Shown here piece by piece: positions 26,571-35,000 of a stretch of 35,000 bases of DNA. This DNA is from Prorocentrum cordatum. Its lineage: Eukaryota > Sar > Dinophyceae > Prorocentrales > Prorocentraceae. The position numbers were made by a program, and so were the translations under genes. The stretch is from assembly GCA_963575745.1 (NCBI GenBank), contig CAUYUJ010003568.1, positions 10,001 to 45,000 of the forward strand, read 5' to 3'. Positions within the stretch are counted from its first letter, which is position 1. Each line of letters opens with the position of its first letter. The notes under the pieces were generated by a model. It saw nothing but the letters and a program-made list of their open reading frames with translations, was not told the DNA's origin and did not search any database.

Positions 26571-27825
26571 TCGTTGCCCCGTAGGGAGCTCCGAAGATCC
26601 AGTGGCGGTGTCCACATGCGTCTGCGCCACCCATGTCCCCCCCCGCCCACACACACACACACACACACGTCTCGTGGCCCCATGGGGAGCTCCACCGAAG
26701 GCCCCAGTGGCGATGTTCACATGCGTCCACACCACCTATTTCGTCGCACCCCTGACACGCTTCGTGGCCCCATAGGGCTCCACCGAAGGCCCCAGAGGCG
26801 GTGTTCGCACGCGTCCGCGCCACCCATTCCGGCGCACCGCTCACATTTTTTGTTGCCCCATAGGGAGTTCCACCGGAGGCTCCAGTGGCGGTGTGTACAT
26901 GCGTCCGTGGTTCTCCTGTTGGCACACACCTAACACGTTTCGTGGCCCCATGTGGAGCCCCACCGAAGGCCCCAGTGGTTGCGCCCACACGCGTCCGCGC
27001 CACCAATTTCGGCACACCCCTGACACGTTTCGTGGCCCCATAGGGAGCGCTGCCGAAGGCCCCAGTGGCGGTCCACATGCGTCCGCGCCACCGATTTCGG
27101 TACATCCCTCGCACGCGTCGTGGCCCTATAGGGGGCTCCACCGAAGGCCCCAGCGGCGGTGTCCACATGCGTCCGCGCCACCCATGTCGCCTCCCCTCCC
27201 CCGCACGTCTCGTGGCCCCATGGGGAACTCCACCGAAGGCCCCAGTGGCGATGTCCACATGCGTCCGCGCCACCCATGTCGGTACACCCCGAACACTTTT
27301 CGGTGGCCCCATACGGAGCCCCACCGAAGGCCCCAGTGGTTGCGTCCACACGCGTCCGCGTTACCCTCTTCGGCACACCCTTCACACGTTTCGTGGCCCC
27401 ATAGGGAGCTCCACCGAAGGCCCCAGCGGCGGTGTCCACATGCGTCCGCGCCACCCATGTCGGCGCACGCCTGACACGTTTCGTGGCCCCATCGGAGCTC
27501 TACCGAAGGCCCCAGTGGCGGTGTCCACATGCGTCCGCGCCACCGATTTCGGTACACCCCTCGCACATGTCGTGGCCCTATAGGGGGCTCCACCGAAGGC
27601 CCAATTGGCGGTGTCCACATGCGTCCGCGTTGCGTCCGCGCCACCTATGTCGGCACACACCTCACACTCTTCGTGGCCCCATCGGAAGCTCCCCCGAAAA
27701 ACCCAGTGGCGGTGTGCACATGCGTCCGCGCCACCAATGTGTGCACATTCCTAACACGTCCCGTGGCCCCAGAAAGAGCTTCACCGAAGGCCCCCGTGGG
27801 TGTGTCCACATTCGTCCGTGCCATG
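26571..27825 (+). repeat. 90-bp minisatellite, 14 units
   Basis: Unit starts (CGTGGCCCC) fall near 26571, 26673, 26763, 26851, 26941, 27031, 27119, 27211, 27301, 27392, 27482, 27571, 27672 and 27762. Each unit continues GGAGCTCCACCGAAGGCCCC, AGTGGCGGTGTCCACATGCG, TCCGCGCCACC, then CGGCACACCCCTGACACG. A 90-bp unit is 30 codons, so frames stay open on both strands without being genes. A CA run lies at 26648-26669 in the first unit. Confidence 0.93.
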
Positions 27826-28165
27826 CACATATATATATATACACACAGATTTGTAGATGTTATGGGCTTACTGTTCTATATACCTATGAACTGATCGGCA
27901 GACACGGCTAAGCATACAAACGCATCGTTGTTGGCATATACACATGCTGTTTACGTATAAGGGGTGGATGTAGAGATGGGGGAGGGGGAGAGAGAGAGAG
28001 AGAGAGAGAAATAGAGATAGATACAGAGAGAGCGAGAGAGAGAGAGAGAGAGGGATAACGACACCAACACATGTATATATACAGAGAGAGAGAGAGAGAC
28101 CGCGAGACGGAGAGAGAGAGAGAGAGAGAGAGAATGAGATAGGGAGGGAGACGCATACACCCAGA
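27826..28165 (+). repeat. TA/CA run and long GA microsatellite
   Basis: Bases 27828-27846 are alternating TA and CA. Bases 27978-28135 are GAGAGA repeats with short interruptions. A second GA run is at 28418-28443. Nothing gene-like is seen between them. Confidence 0.9.
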
Positions 28166-29045
28166 GAGGGAGAGAGGCACAGGGGAGGAGAACACTCGCA
28201 AACTTACAACATAAGGTTGTGGCCAGCTGTAGGGTAGGCATATCGCGTACTTGTCACGCATACCATTTTTGTGAGTAGATTGGAGAAGGATGAGTCTGAA
28301 CACGAGGAACATGATGTAGACGGTGAGGGAACTGTATGAGCTGGAGGAACAGGATGCGGACGATGCGTATATGATGAGGTGGAAGCGGAGCGAAGTGAAT
28401 GGTTGGGGCGGGAGGGATCGAGAGAGAGAGAGAGAGAGATAGAGAGGCACACATACATATTGTTTGGACGCTGTAACTGTGCCGTGTTTGCTTTCCTGGC
28501 GTCTGCACTGTTGACAGGTGTCCCGCGTGGTTCCGCAACACATGATGCGCATGTTCCGTGGAATGTGGCTTGGCGTACATGGCATTGCCAGCCATAAGGT
28601 TTGGTTTGATTGCCTATCCTAATACGTTCAAGTTTCTTCTTGGCCTTCTGCGCATCTGGTAATCATTGCTTAGGTGCATCAAGCTGTGGCTCCGCTTGCG
28701 GCAGATCCCCCGCAACAAGGACGGTCACTCATGACACGTGCCTCTCATTGATACAGGTAACCACCCACCACGTTATCGCAATGTTCCTTGCAAGCGTCCT
28801 TGGACTTTATACAACATTGATCTCACACTATTGGTTTCACTGGCCACGTGATTGCAATTTTCGACTTAGTCTTGCATTGGTTGTAGTACGTTTTATCACG
28901 TTCGCACCTTAGACCCTCATTCCGTCGGGATTAGGCCGTGCGTGTCTACGAGCGGCTGACGAGTCGACTCGAACGGATACGTGCATAGAACACATATATA
29001 TACACATTCGACGGGGCCCGACCTCGGGAGGAGGTGGGCATGTAC
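28166..29045. other. Unassigned, AT-richer sequence of normal complexity
   Basis: No recognisable gene, RNA or tandem repeat apart from the GA run at 28418-28443. Composition is nearer 50 percent GC than in the surroundings. Open frames are short and lack bias. Confidence 0.4.
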
Positions 29046-29480
29046 ACTTGGACCTCGAGGAATTTGCTGTTGCTGCTTTTGGTACTTCTCCAGATCTTGC
29101 CTCTTCTTCCCCTTCCCCCTCCCCTACTCTCCCCCCTCCCCCTTCCCATGTCTACTTCTGTCCGTTTCCCTACCCTCTCCGCTCCTCCATTTTTTCCGAG
29201 CCGGTCTCTCGTGTTCGAGACTTTCCTCCCTGTATTTTCCCTTCGCCTTTTCTTCTTCATCACCCTTTGGTTCCCTCCCCGTTACGCCCTTCTTCACCGT
29301 GACCCTCGATCCGTTCCCTCCGCTCTCCACTCCCTTTCCCTCAACCCGTATCCCTCTCCGTCCCCTTCTTTTTATCATTCCGAGAGTATTCGGCAATTGC
29401 AAAATATGACTACTACTCGTCTCTCTCCCCTCCCCCTGTCTGGAAGATCTCCGCCCCCCCTCCGAGTCCTTGTGCAGAGT
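29046..29480. other. Pyrimidine-rich stretch, no gene seen
   Basis: C/T-rich DNA (CTTCTTCCCCTTCCCC and similar) with overlapping open frames in all + registers. No convincing coding pattern. Confidence 0.45.
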
Positions 29481-29641
29481 TTTTCCCAACCATCCTGTTG
29501 TGTTGGGTCCTCACTTTAAAGAGACAGCGCCCCGCGTTCCTCCTCACTCCTCCTCCCCATCCTTCTTGTTCCCATCGTCGTCATCCTCATTATCGTCACC
29601 ATCATCATCGTCATCGTCATCATCGTCATCGTCATCGTCAG

Positions 29642-29691
<50 letters not shown>

Positions 29692-29937
29692 GCATCATCA
29701 TCATCGTCGTCGTCGTCATCATCAACAGTGTCACCAACAACATCCATCATCATCAGCATCATCTTCATCACCATACTCATCGTCATCGTCGTCGTCGTCG
29801 TCGTCATCGTCACCGTCATCGTCATGGTCAACAACAACACCGACAACATCATGACCGTCATCATCGCCATCATCGTCATCATCATCACCGTCATCATCAC
29901 CATCATTGCCATCAGCTTCGGCACACCCCTCACGCTC
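29481..29937 (+). repeat. Composite repeat type 1, copy 3: head and CAT microsatellite
   Basis: The head at 29481-29540 has CCCAACCATCCTGTTGTG and AGAGACAGCGCCCCGCG. A CT stretch and a CAT/CGT microsatellite follow (about 29570-29920), including a pure CAT run at 29641-29690. The array leads directly into the minisatellite. Confidence 0.88.
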
Positions 29938-31350
29938 AGTGGCCCCATAGGGAGCTCCATCGAAGGCCCTAGTGACTGCGTGCACATGCGTCCCGCGCCG
30001 ATTTCGACACATCCCTCACACGCTTCGTGGCCCCATAGGGAGCTCCACCAAAGGCCCCAGTGGCTGCGGTTACATGCGTCCCTCGCCCATTTCGGCACAC
30101 CCCTGACACGGTTCATGGCCCCATAGGGAGCTCCACCGAAGGCCCCAGTGGTTGCGTCCACATGCGTCCCGCGCCCATTTCGGCATACCCATCACACGGT
30201 TCGTGTCCCCGAACGCAGATCCGCCGAAGGCCCCAGTGGCTGCATCCACATGCGACCCGCGCCCAGTTTGGCACAACCCTCACGCGCTTCGCGGTTCCAT
30301 ATGGCGCTCCACCGAAGCCCCCAGTGGTTGCGTCCACACGTGTCCCGCGCCCATTTCGGCACACCCCTGACACGCTTCGTGGCCCCATAGGGAGCTCCAC
30401 CGAAGGCCCCAGTGACTGCGTACACATGCGTCCCGCGCCACCCATTTGGGCACATCCCTCACACGTTCCGTGGCCCCATGGGGAGCTCCACCGAAGGCTC
30501 CAGTGGCTGCGTCCACATGCGTCCCGCGCCCATTTCGGCATACCCATTACACGGTTCGTGTCCCCATACGGAGATCCGCCGAAGGCCCCAGTGGTTGCAT
30601 CCACATGCGACCCGCGCCCAGTTTGGCACAACCCTCACGCGTTTCGTGGCCCCATAGGGCGTTCTACCGAAGGCACCAGTGGCTGCGTCCACATGAGTCC
30701 CGCGCCGATTTCGACACACACCTCACGCGTTTCGTGGCCCCGTGGGGAGCTCCACTGAAGGCCCCAGTGGCTGCGTGCACATGCGTCCCGCGCCCATTTC
30801 GGCACACCCATCACACGTTTCGTGGCCCCATGGGGAGCTCCACCGAAGGCCCAAGTGGCTGCGTCCACATGCGTCCGGCGCCCATGTTGGCACAGCCCTC
30901 ACACGCTTCGTGGCCCCATAAAGGTGCTCCACCGAAGGCCCCAGTGGCTGCGTCCACGTGCGTCCCGCGCCTATTTCGGCACACCCCTCACACGGTTCAC
31001 ACGTTTCGTGGCCCCATGGGGAGCTCCACCGACGGCCCCAGTGGTTGCGTCCACATGCGTCCCGCGCCCGTATCGGCACAGACCTCAAACTTTTCGTGGC
31101 CCCATAGGGAGCTCCATCGAAGGCCCTAGTGACTGCGTGCACATGCGTCCCGCGCCGATTTCGACACATCCCTCACACGCTTCGTGGCCCCATAGGGAGC
31201 TCCACCAAAGGCCCCAGTGGCTGCGGTTACATGCGTCCGCGCCACCCATGTCGGCACAGTCCTCACACGGTTCGTGGCCCCACAGGGAGCTCCACCGACG
31301 GCCCCACTGGTGCCGCCCGCATGCGTCCCGCGCCCTTGTCGGGACACCCC
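29938..31350 (+). repeat. 88-bp minisatellite, about 16 units, with higher-order structure
   Basis: It is the same unit as at 26571 but about 2 bp shorter, reading GCGTCCCGCGCCCATTTCGG. Units start near 29938, 30026, 30114, 30202, 30290, 30378, 30469, 30557, 30645, 30733, 30821, 30909, 31007, 31095, 31183 and 31273. About 140 bp at 29939-30080 recurs identically at 31096-31237, and a four-unit block (30202-30557) recurs in part at 30557 onward. Since 88 is not a multiple of three, the open frames rotate from unit to unit. Confidence 0.93.
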
Positions 31351-31767
31351 CATGCGGCCAGCGCCGAGCCCGCTGTCGGCCTGGCAGCTAGCCGTTTTTG
31401 CTCCGCGCAGCGGACGACCCGCGCGCGTCGCCAGGACCCCTGCGGGGCAACGGGCGCGCGTCGCGGGGACTCCGCGTCGCGCTCTGCCCATCGCCGAGGT
31501 CACTAGGGCGCGAGAAGACAAAGGGGGAAACATCTGAGAGGCCCCGCGCCTCGTTTTTCCTGTGGCGCGCTGCCTATGAGAGCTATTCGGGGTTTGCGCC
31601 CTTCGCCTTCCCCTGGTCCTCCTGCTTCTCCCCTTTCTTCCGCTCCAGTCCTGCTTCTGCTAGTCGTCCTCGTCGTCCTCTTTCCTCCTCCTCCTCCTTC
31701 TCCTCCTCCTTGTCGTCCTGCTCATCCTCGTGCTCACCCGCCACCTTCTCTCCCTTGTGTGCGCAGC
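31351..31767. other. Unassigned stretch ending in a polypyrimidine tract
   Basis: GC-rich to about 31600, then a TCCTCC-rich tract (31670-31763) ending in TGTGTGCGCAG, which has the form of a 3' splice acceptor. Confidence 0.4.
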
Positions 31768-31980
31768 TTCCCGCTTCCGAGTGCGCCAAACACGGTGGGC
31801 TGTCTGGTGGCACGCGTCCACGAATTCAAAAGAAATCCGCGCCATCGGAAGGGTTGGGAGGGAGGTTTAAGATGTCAGATCTGGCGCGAGCGCACCTACC
31901 GTAGCACCCGCGTTGCTCTTGTCTTTCCCATGGCCGTGTCCAGCGGTGCTACCCGCCTCTCCCGTGTGAGTGCCTTCTGA
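31768..31980 (+). CDS. Possible terminal exon, product unknown
   Basis: The frame following the acceptor-like CGCAG at 31763-31767 reads about 70 balanced residues, such as TVGCLVARVHEFKRNPRHRK, to a TGA at 31978-31980. Third positions are moderately GC-rich. No domain is recognised. The 5' limit is a guess from the pyrimidine tract. Confidence 0.22.
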   Translation, partial: FPLPSAPNTVGCLVARVHEFKRNPRHRKGWEGGLRCQIWRERTYRSTRVALVFPMAVSSGATRLSRVSAF

Positions 31981-32089
31981 GATGGGCTATTTTCCCAGCG
32001 TGGATCCCGACCGGAGAGTTTTCCCACTCTGGATGCTCATTTCGTGGGGGTGCAGCGTGCGTAGTGCAACGTATTTTGTTCACGCTTTG

Positions 32090-32492
32090 TGATTCAATGC
32101 TTGCGGTGCATGCTCTGTGTTGTGTGCTACTTGGTTCAGTATAGGTGGTGCAAACTGCGGGTTCCAACCTGTGAGGTGCAATATCTGTGGTGCAAGCTAT
32201 GGGGTGCAACTTGTGTGGTGTAAGTCATGTGGTGCAGCCTATTGTGTGCAGATCACCCTGTCGAACTTGAAGTTGTCAACTCCATTGTTCGCGCAAACAT
32301 CCCACCCACCCACCCGCAACTTGGTTTGCAAAACCCATGCGACGGCGCTTGCGATGAGTGCTTGGCGTTGGCTGGTGCATCTCTGCGGCCGCGCTAGTCC
32401 GTGCATGCTCGCGCGCGCAGCGGCCAGTTACTGCGGCGCGACAGACGCGGCCGCGGTGGCGCTGACCGCTGGGCACTTCCAGCGGGCGTTTC
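32090..32492 (-). repeat. Family R, inverted partial copy C with 21-bp array
   Basis: Bases 32100-32255 are GTGGTGCAA-type units, the complement of the array at 9786. Bases 32270-32490 are the complement of the GC-rich module of copies A and B: GTCAACTCCATTGTTCGCGC, then TTGGCTGGTGCATCTC and GCGGCCGCG. The order is reversed, consistent with inversion. The rest of the family is absent on the far side, where a GGA tract begins. Confidence 0.75.
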
Positions 32493-32605
32493 AGGAGGAG
32501 GAGGAGGACGAGGAGAGGGAGGAGGAGGAGGAGGAGGAGGAGGAGGAGGAGGAGGAGGAGGAGGAGGAGGAGGAGGAGGAGGAGGAGGAAACGGAGGAAA
32601 CGGAG
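32493..32605 (+). repeat. GGA microsatellite
   Basis: GGA repeats, almost wholly purine from 32510 to 32590. Poly-E, poly-G, poly-P and poly-L readings through it are artefacts. Confidence 0.95.
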
Positions 32606-32639
32606 GACAGGGCTGGGGGCCGTAGAGGACGAATCCGGC

Positions 32640-33000
32640 ACCCCCGGGATGTGTGCTGTCAGCCTGGATTTGGGGACCTCGTACGGGCCCCTGGACCGTG
32701 AAATCTTTGATGGCCGTCGATCCATCCAGGGATTGTTCTGGATCAGAGTCCTCAGGGATGAGTCGTAGGATATCATCGGAACGCTGTCGGAGGACGAACG
32801 GAGAAGCAGTGCCAGAGTTCAGAGGGATGCTTTGTGGGGTCCTTGTATGTTCCGTGGCTGACATGCTCAATGTTCGCCGTGCGCGCATAGGGAAACGGGC
32901 GAAAATCCACGTGCGCAAACTGCGGGCACCTGTCAAAACAACAGCGGAATCTGTGTTGAACGACCGTTCGCCCATTTCGTTACCGTGACGGGGTGGTGGG
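32640..33000. other. Non-repetitive island, open on both strands
   Basis: About 350 bp of ordinary complexity between repeats. The + frame 32653-32988 (111 codons) and the minus frame over the same bases both read as balanced sequence, the latter including DDILRLIPEDSDPEQSLDGS. Third-position GC is not raised in either, unlike the other coding-like blocks here. It could be an exon or unique intron sequence. No domain is recognised. Confidence 0.3.
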
Positions 33001-33002
33001 TC

Positions 33003-33560
33003 TGAGGCCACTCGGATGGCTGATGGGTGGGGCCTCGTGTGAGGCCTATCGGGAGCGTCTTGGAACCAGGTTTGAGGGCGTCTTGGAGGCCTCTTAAGTT
33101 GTTCTTCTGAACCTTTTGGGGCCCTGCTGGGGCTCCCTGGGGTCCTCTGGGGGCCTCTTGCGAGCAACCTGGGGGCGTCTTCGCGCCGAAAGCTAGAAGT
33201 CTCCGTTCGGGTTCCCCCTCTGGGCTCCGTCTTCGGGTGTTCTGGGGCCCTCTGGGGCTGATTTGGAGGCTGCTTTGGCCGTCGTGGGGTTTGCTGGGGC
33301 CGTCTTGAGGCCTTTTGGGGGGCCTGTTGGGTCGTCGTGGAAGAGGCGAATCTGCTGAAAGTGTACGTTCTCCCAACAGGAATGGGGCGATTTTTGCTTC
33401 TTGGGGTCCCCTGGGAAGGCCTCTTGGAGCGTCGTCGAGGCATTTCGGGCCGTCTCGAGGCCATCGGGAGCGTGTTGCAATGAGGTTCCGGCGATTCGGG
33501 GCTCTCCGGGACCATTTTGGGGACTTCCGTGGGGGCCCCCAGGCTGCTCTCGAGCTCCAG
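33003..33560 (+). repeat. GGCC(A/G)TCTTGG array, copy 4
   Basis: Degenerate words GGCGTCTTGGAGGCC, GGGGCCCTGCTGGGG, GGCCGTCTTGAGGCC and GGCCGTCTCGAGGCC, spaced mostly by 12-15 bases. The long minus-strand frames rich in R, P, Q and K are readings of this array. Confidence 0.7.
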
Positions 33561-33929
33561 AGCGAGCCTGGGGAGAGCCGCCCCCCCCCTGATGGGTTCG
33601 GCCTGGGTTCGTCCGCGGCCATGGGGTGGGTAAAATTTCCGGTTTGGGGCCCACAGGGGGGGGGGGGGAGAAGGGATGGGGGGAGAACTTCACACGCCAG
33701 GAGACCCCAAGGGGTCGGTCGATAGTGTGGGGGGTCGAAAGTGACCTCTTGTGAGCTTTTGATTCCTCAAGTGAGCGATCGTTCGTAAGAATTTGGAAGA
33801 AACAGTCATGCCATCGGAGCTCCTCACATTCTGGTTTCGCTGGCTTGGTGTTTCTTGGGTTTTGGCTTGCGGGCGCACGTTGGTGCTTTGTGGGCGCCCC
33901 ATGCGTTGCCTGGCGATTGCGCACTCCTC
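33561..33929. other. Unassigned stretch with a G-rich run
   Basis: A run of 13 or so G bases lies at about 33655-33668. The rest is of ordinary complexity with no gene recognised. Confidence 0.4.
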
Positions 33930-35000
33930 TGTGCAGCACGTTGAACGCACCACGTAGCATTCACGACATCGATAGCACAACATAGCTTGAAATGCACAGA
34001 CAGCTTACGTCACATACATTACACCACATGTATTGTACCACGCAACTTGCACACCATAGCTGGCGCCACATAGATGTCACACGATCTGTTACATTATCTC
34101 GCATTCTCCGCGGAGGCTCTCCTTTCGAAATGAAATACAGGATCCCGTCCCTCCCGAGCCTTGACTTGCCCCCTCCATGTTGTCGCATCGCATGCTATAC
34201 GTCGTTATGTTTCACTTTCGTTTTGCGGATGAAATCATATCGTCCCAGCCCAGCCAGTATCGGTTACCCCCGTCATCCCTGTCTCATGATGACATGCGCG
34301 TAGTCGTTGACGGCAACGCTGTTTGTCAAGGAACTCTTGCAGACAGTATCACACAGTTTACACTCACGCGCACGTCGACATCATGCGAAATACATTTGTT
34401 TTGTGCGAGTTTCAACATCATCCCTTTCAAACCTAATGTTCCTTCCCCAAACAGTGCTCGCCCGTAGGGGTTCTTACTTGTGCTCCTCAGGAATTGGTCG
34501 GTCCGTCGAGGTTGTGCCACGTTAGCGCCCGTTGATGTCTTGTTGCGGTTTCAGCTTGCAGCACGTATACTGCACCACAGCATTGACACACTGTTCGGGA
34601 CCCTCGCATGGCAGCATTCACCAGAACTCTTGCAGGTGTTCTGTCCGCGCGCACCTTGTTGAGACCATGTAACAACTATCGGAGTTTAGCAACCTCGTCC
34701 AGAACCCGCATTCTCATCTCACCACGCGGTGCATCCCCGTTGATCTAGCATGCGCCCAGTGTACGATTCTGTGTCAAATAGAACCATGCGCGCCAGGGCA
34801 CGCGCGCGCCGCCACGAGCGCGTGTGGACATTCATTCAAACACATTGGTTGTCGATGCGTTTCACGATCAAGTTCTTCAGTACCAATTGAAACCAAGCAA
34901 TGGTTGTTCAACAACAGTCCTACTCAGAGTTAGAGAACATCTGCGTGCGCGCCCTTCCTCACCATCACCCCCATTCGTGCCGTCGCATCACCGCCTGCAT
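33930..35000 (+). repeat. Family R, diverged copy D with 21-bp array
   Basis: Array units with CACCACGTAG, CACAACATAG and TACACCACATG lie at 33930-34085. Downstream, 34225-34285 resembles 8649-8695 of copy A (ATCGTCCCAGCCCAGCCAGTA), and TGTGTCAAATAGAACCATGC at 34772 resembles 9309. The copy runs off the window. No gene is recognised. Confidence 0.5.

Noticed and set aside
26571-31350. Tandem repeats considered as a CRISPR array
   Set aside because: Repeats are contiguous and diverged with no unique spacers, and the genome appears eukaryotic.
1-35000. tRNA, 5S rRNA and snRNA genes
   Set aside because: Scanning by eye for tRNA B-box motifs gave no cloverleaf candidates, and no rRNA core motif was noticed. 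A covariance search would be needed for a firm negative.

Overview
The window looks like a piece of a large, repeat-rich nuclear genome of a eukaryotic microalga, most likely a dinoflagellate and perhaps a Prorocentrum-like species. This is an inference. It rests on high overall GC, very high third-position GC in the few protein-like frames, no compact operons or intact recognisable genes, very long GAT, CAT and GGA microsatellites, many minisatellite families, and several short inverted-repeat elements sitting inside open frames. No rRNA, tRNA, CRISPR array or prokaryotic signal was found. A haptophyte or another GC-rich alga is not excluded.

Regions 1-8550. Bases 536-3355 carry GC-rich, protein-like frames on the + strand. 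The first is split by a 187-bp inverted-repeat element flanked by 19-bp direct repeats; taking out the element plus one repeat copy leaves a single open frame of 420 codons. Around 5346-5570 is the one fragment with a recognisable family motif, resembling the Cid1/TUTase/Trf4-type nucleotidyltransferase fold. A 191-bp foldback (6370-6560) and the first copy of an AT-rich MITE family (about 7246-7435) follow.

Regions 8550-13000. Repeated blocks with degenerate arrays of a roughly 21-bp GCACCACATAG-type motif surround a 1.5-kb element (about 11035-12574). That element has long inverted arms, an 11-bp tandem array and a small central loop.

Regions 13000-21950. Weak coding-like GC-rich stretches alternate with kilobase GAT microsatellites (14651-15140, 16192-17325), a heptamer array, a 13-unit array of about 98 bp (18321-19645), and two more copies of the MITE. 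One MITE copy has a clean 9-bp target duplication and again separates two frames that join when it is removed.

Regions 21950-31350. Two composite repeat architectures recur. One is a short head, then GGA/GAT purine repeats, then a GGCC(A/G)TCTTGG array (three copies, 22298-26240). The other is a roughly 58-bp head, then a CT- or CAT-rich stretch, then a minisatellite of 88-90 bp (copies at 3442, 26309 and 29481, the first degenerate). Two further near-palindromic foldbacks lie at 22089-22248 and 22979-23187.

Regions 31350-35000. A possible exon, an inverted partial copy and a further direct copy of the 21-bp-array family, a GGA tract, a GGCCGTCTTGG array and a small unique island complete the window. 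I see no set of genes acting together. The interesting material is mobile and repetitive: several inverted-repeat elements, at least two behaving like intron-style insertions in reading frames, and composite repeats that keep the same module order in different places.
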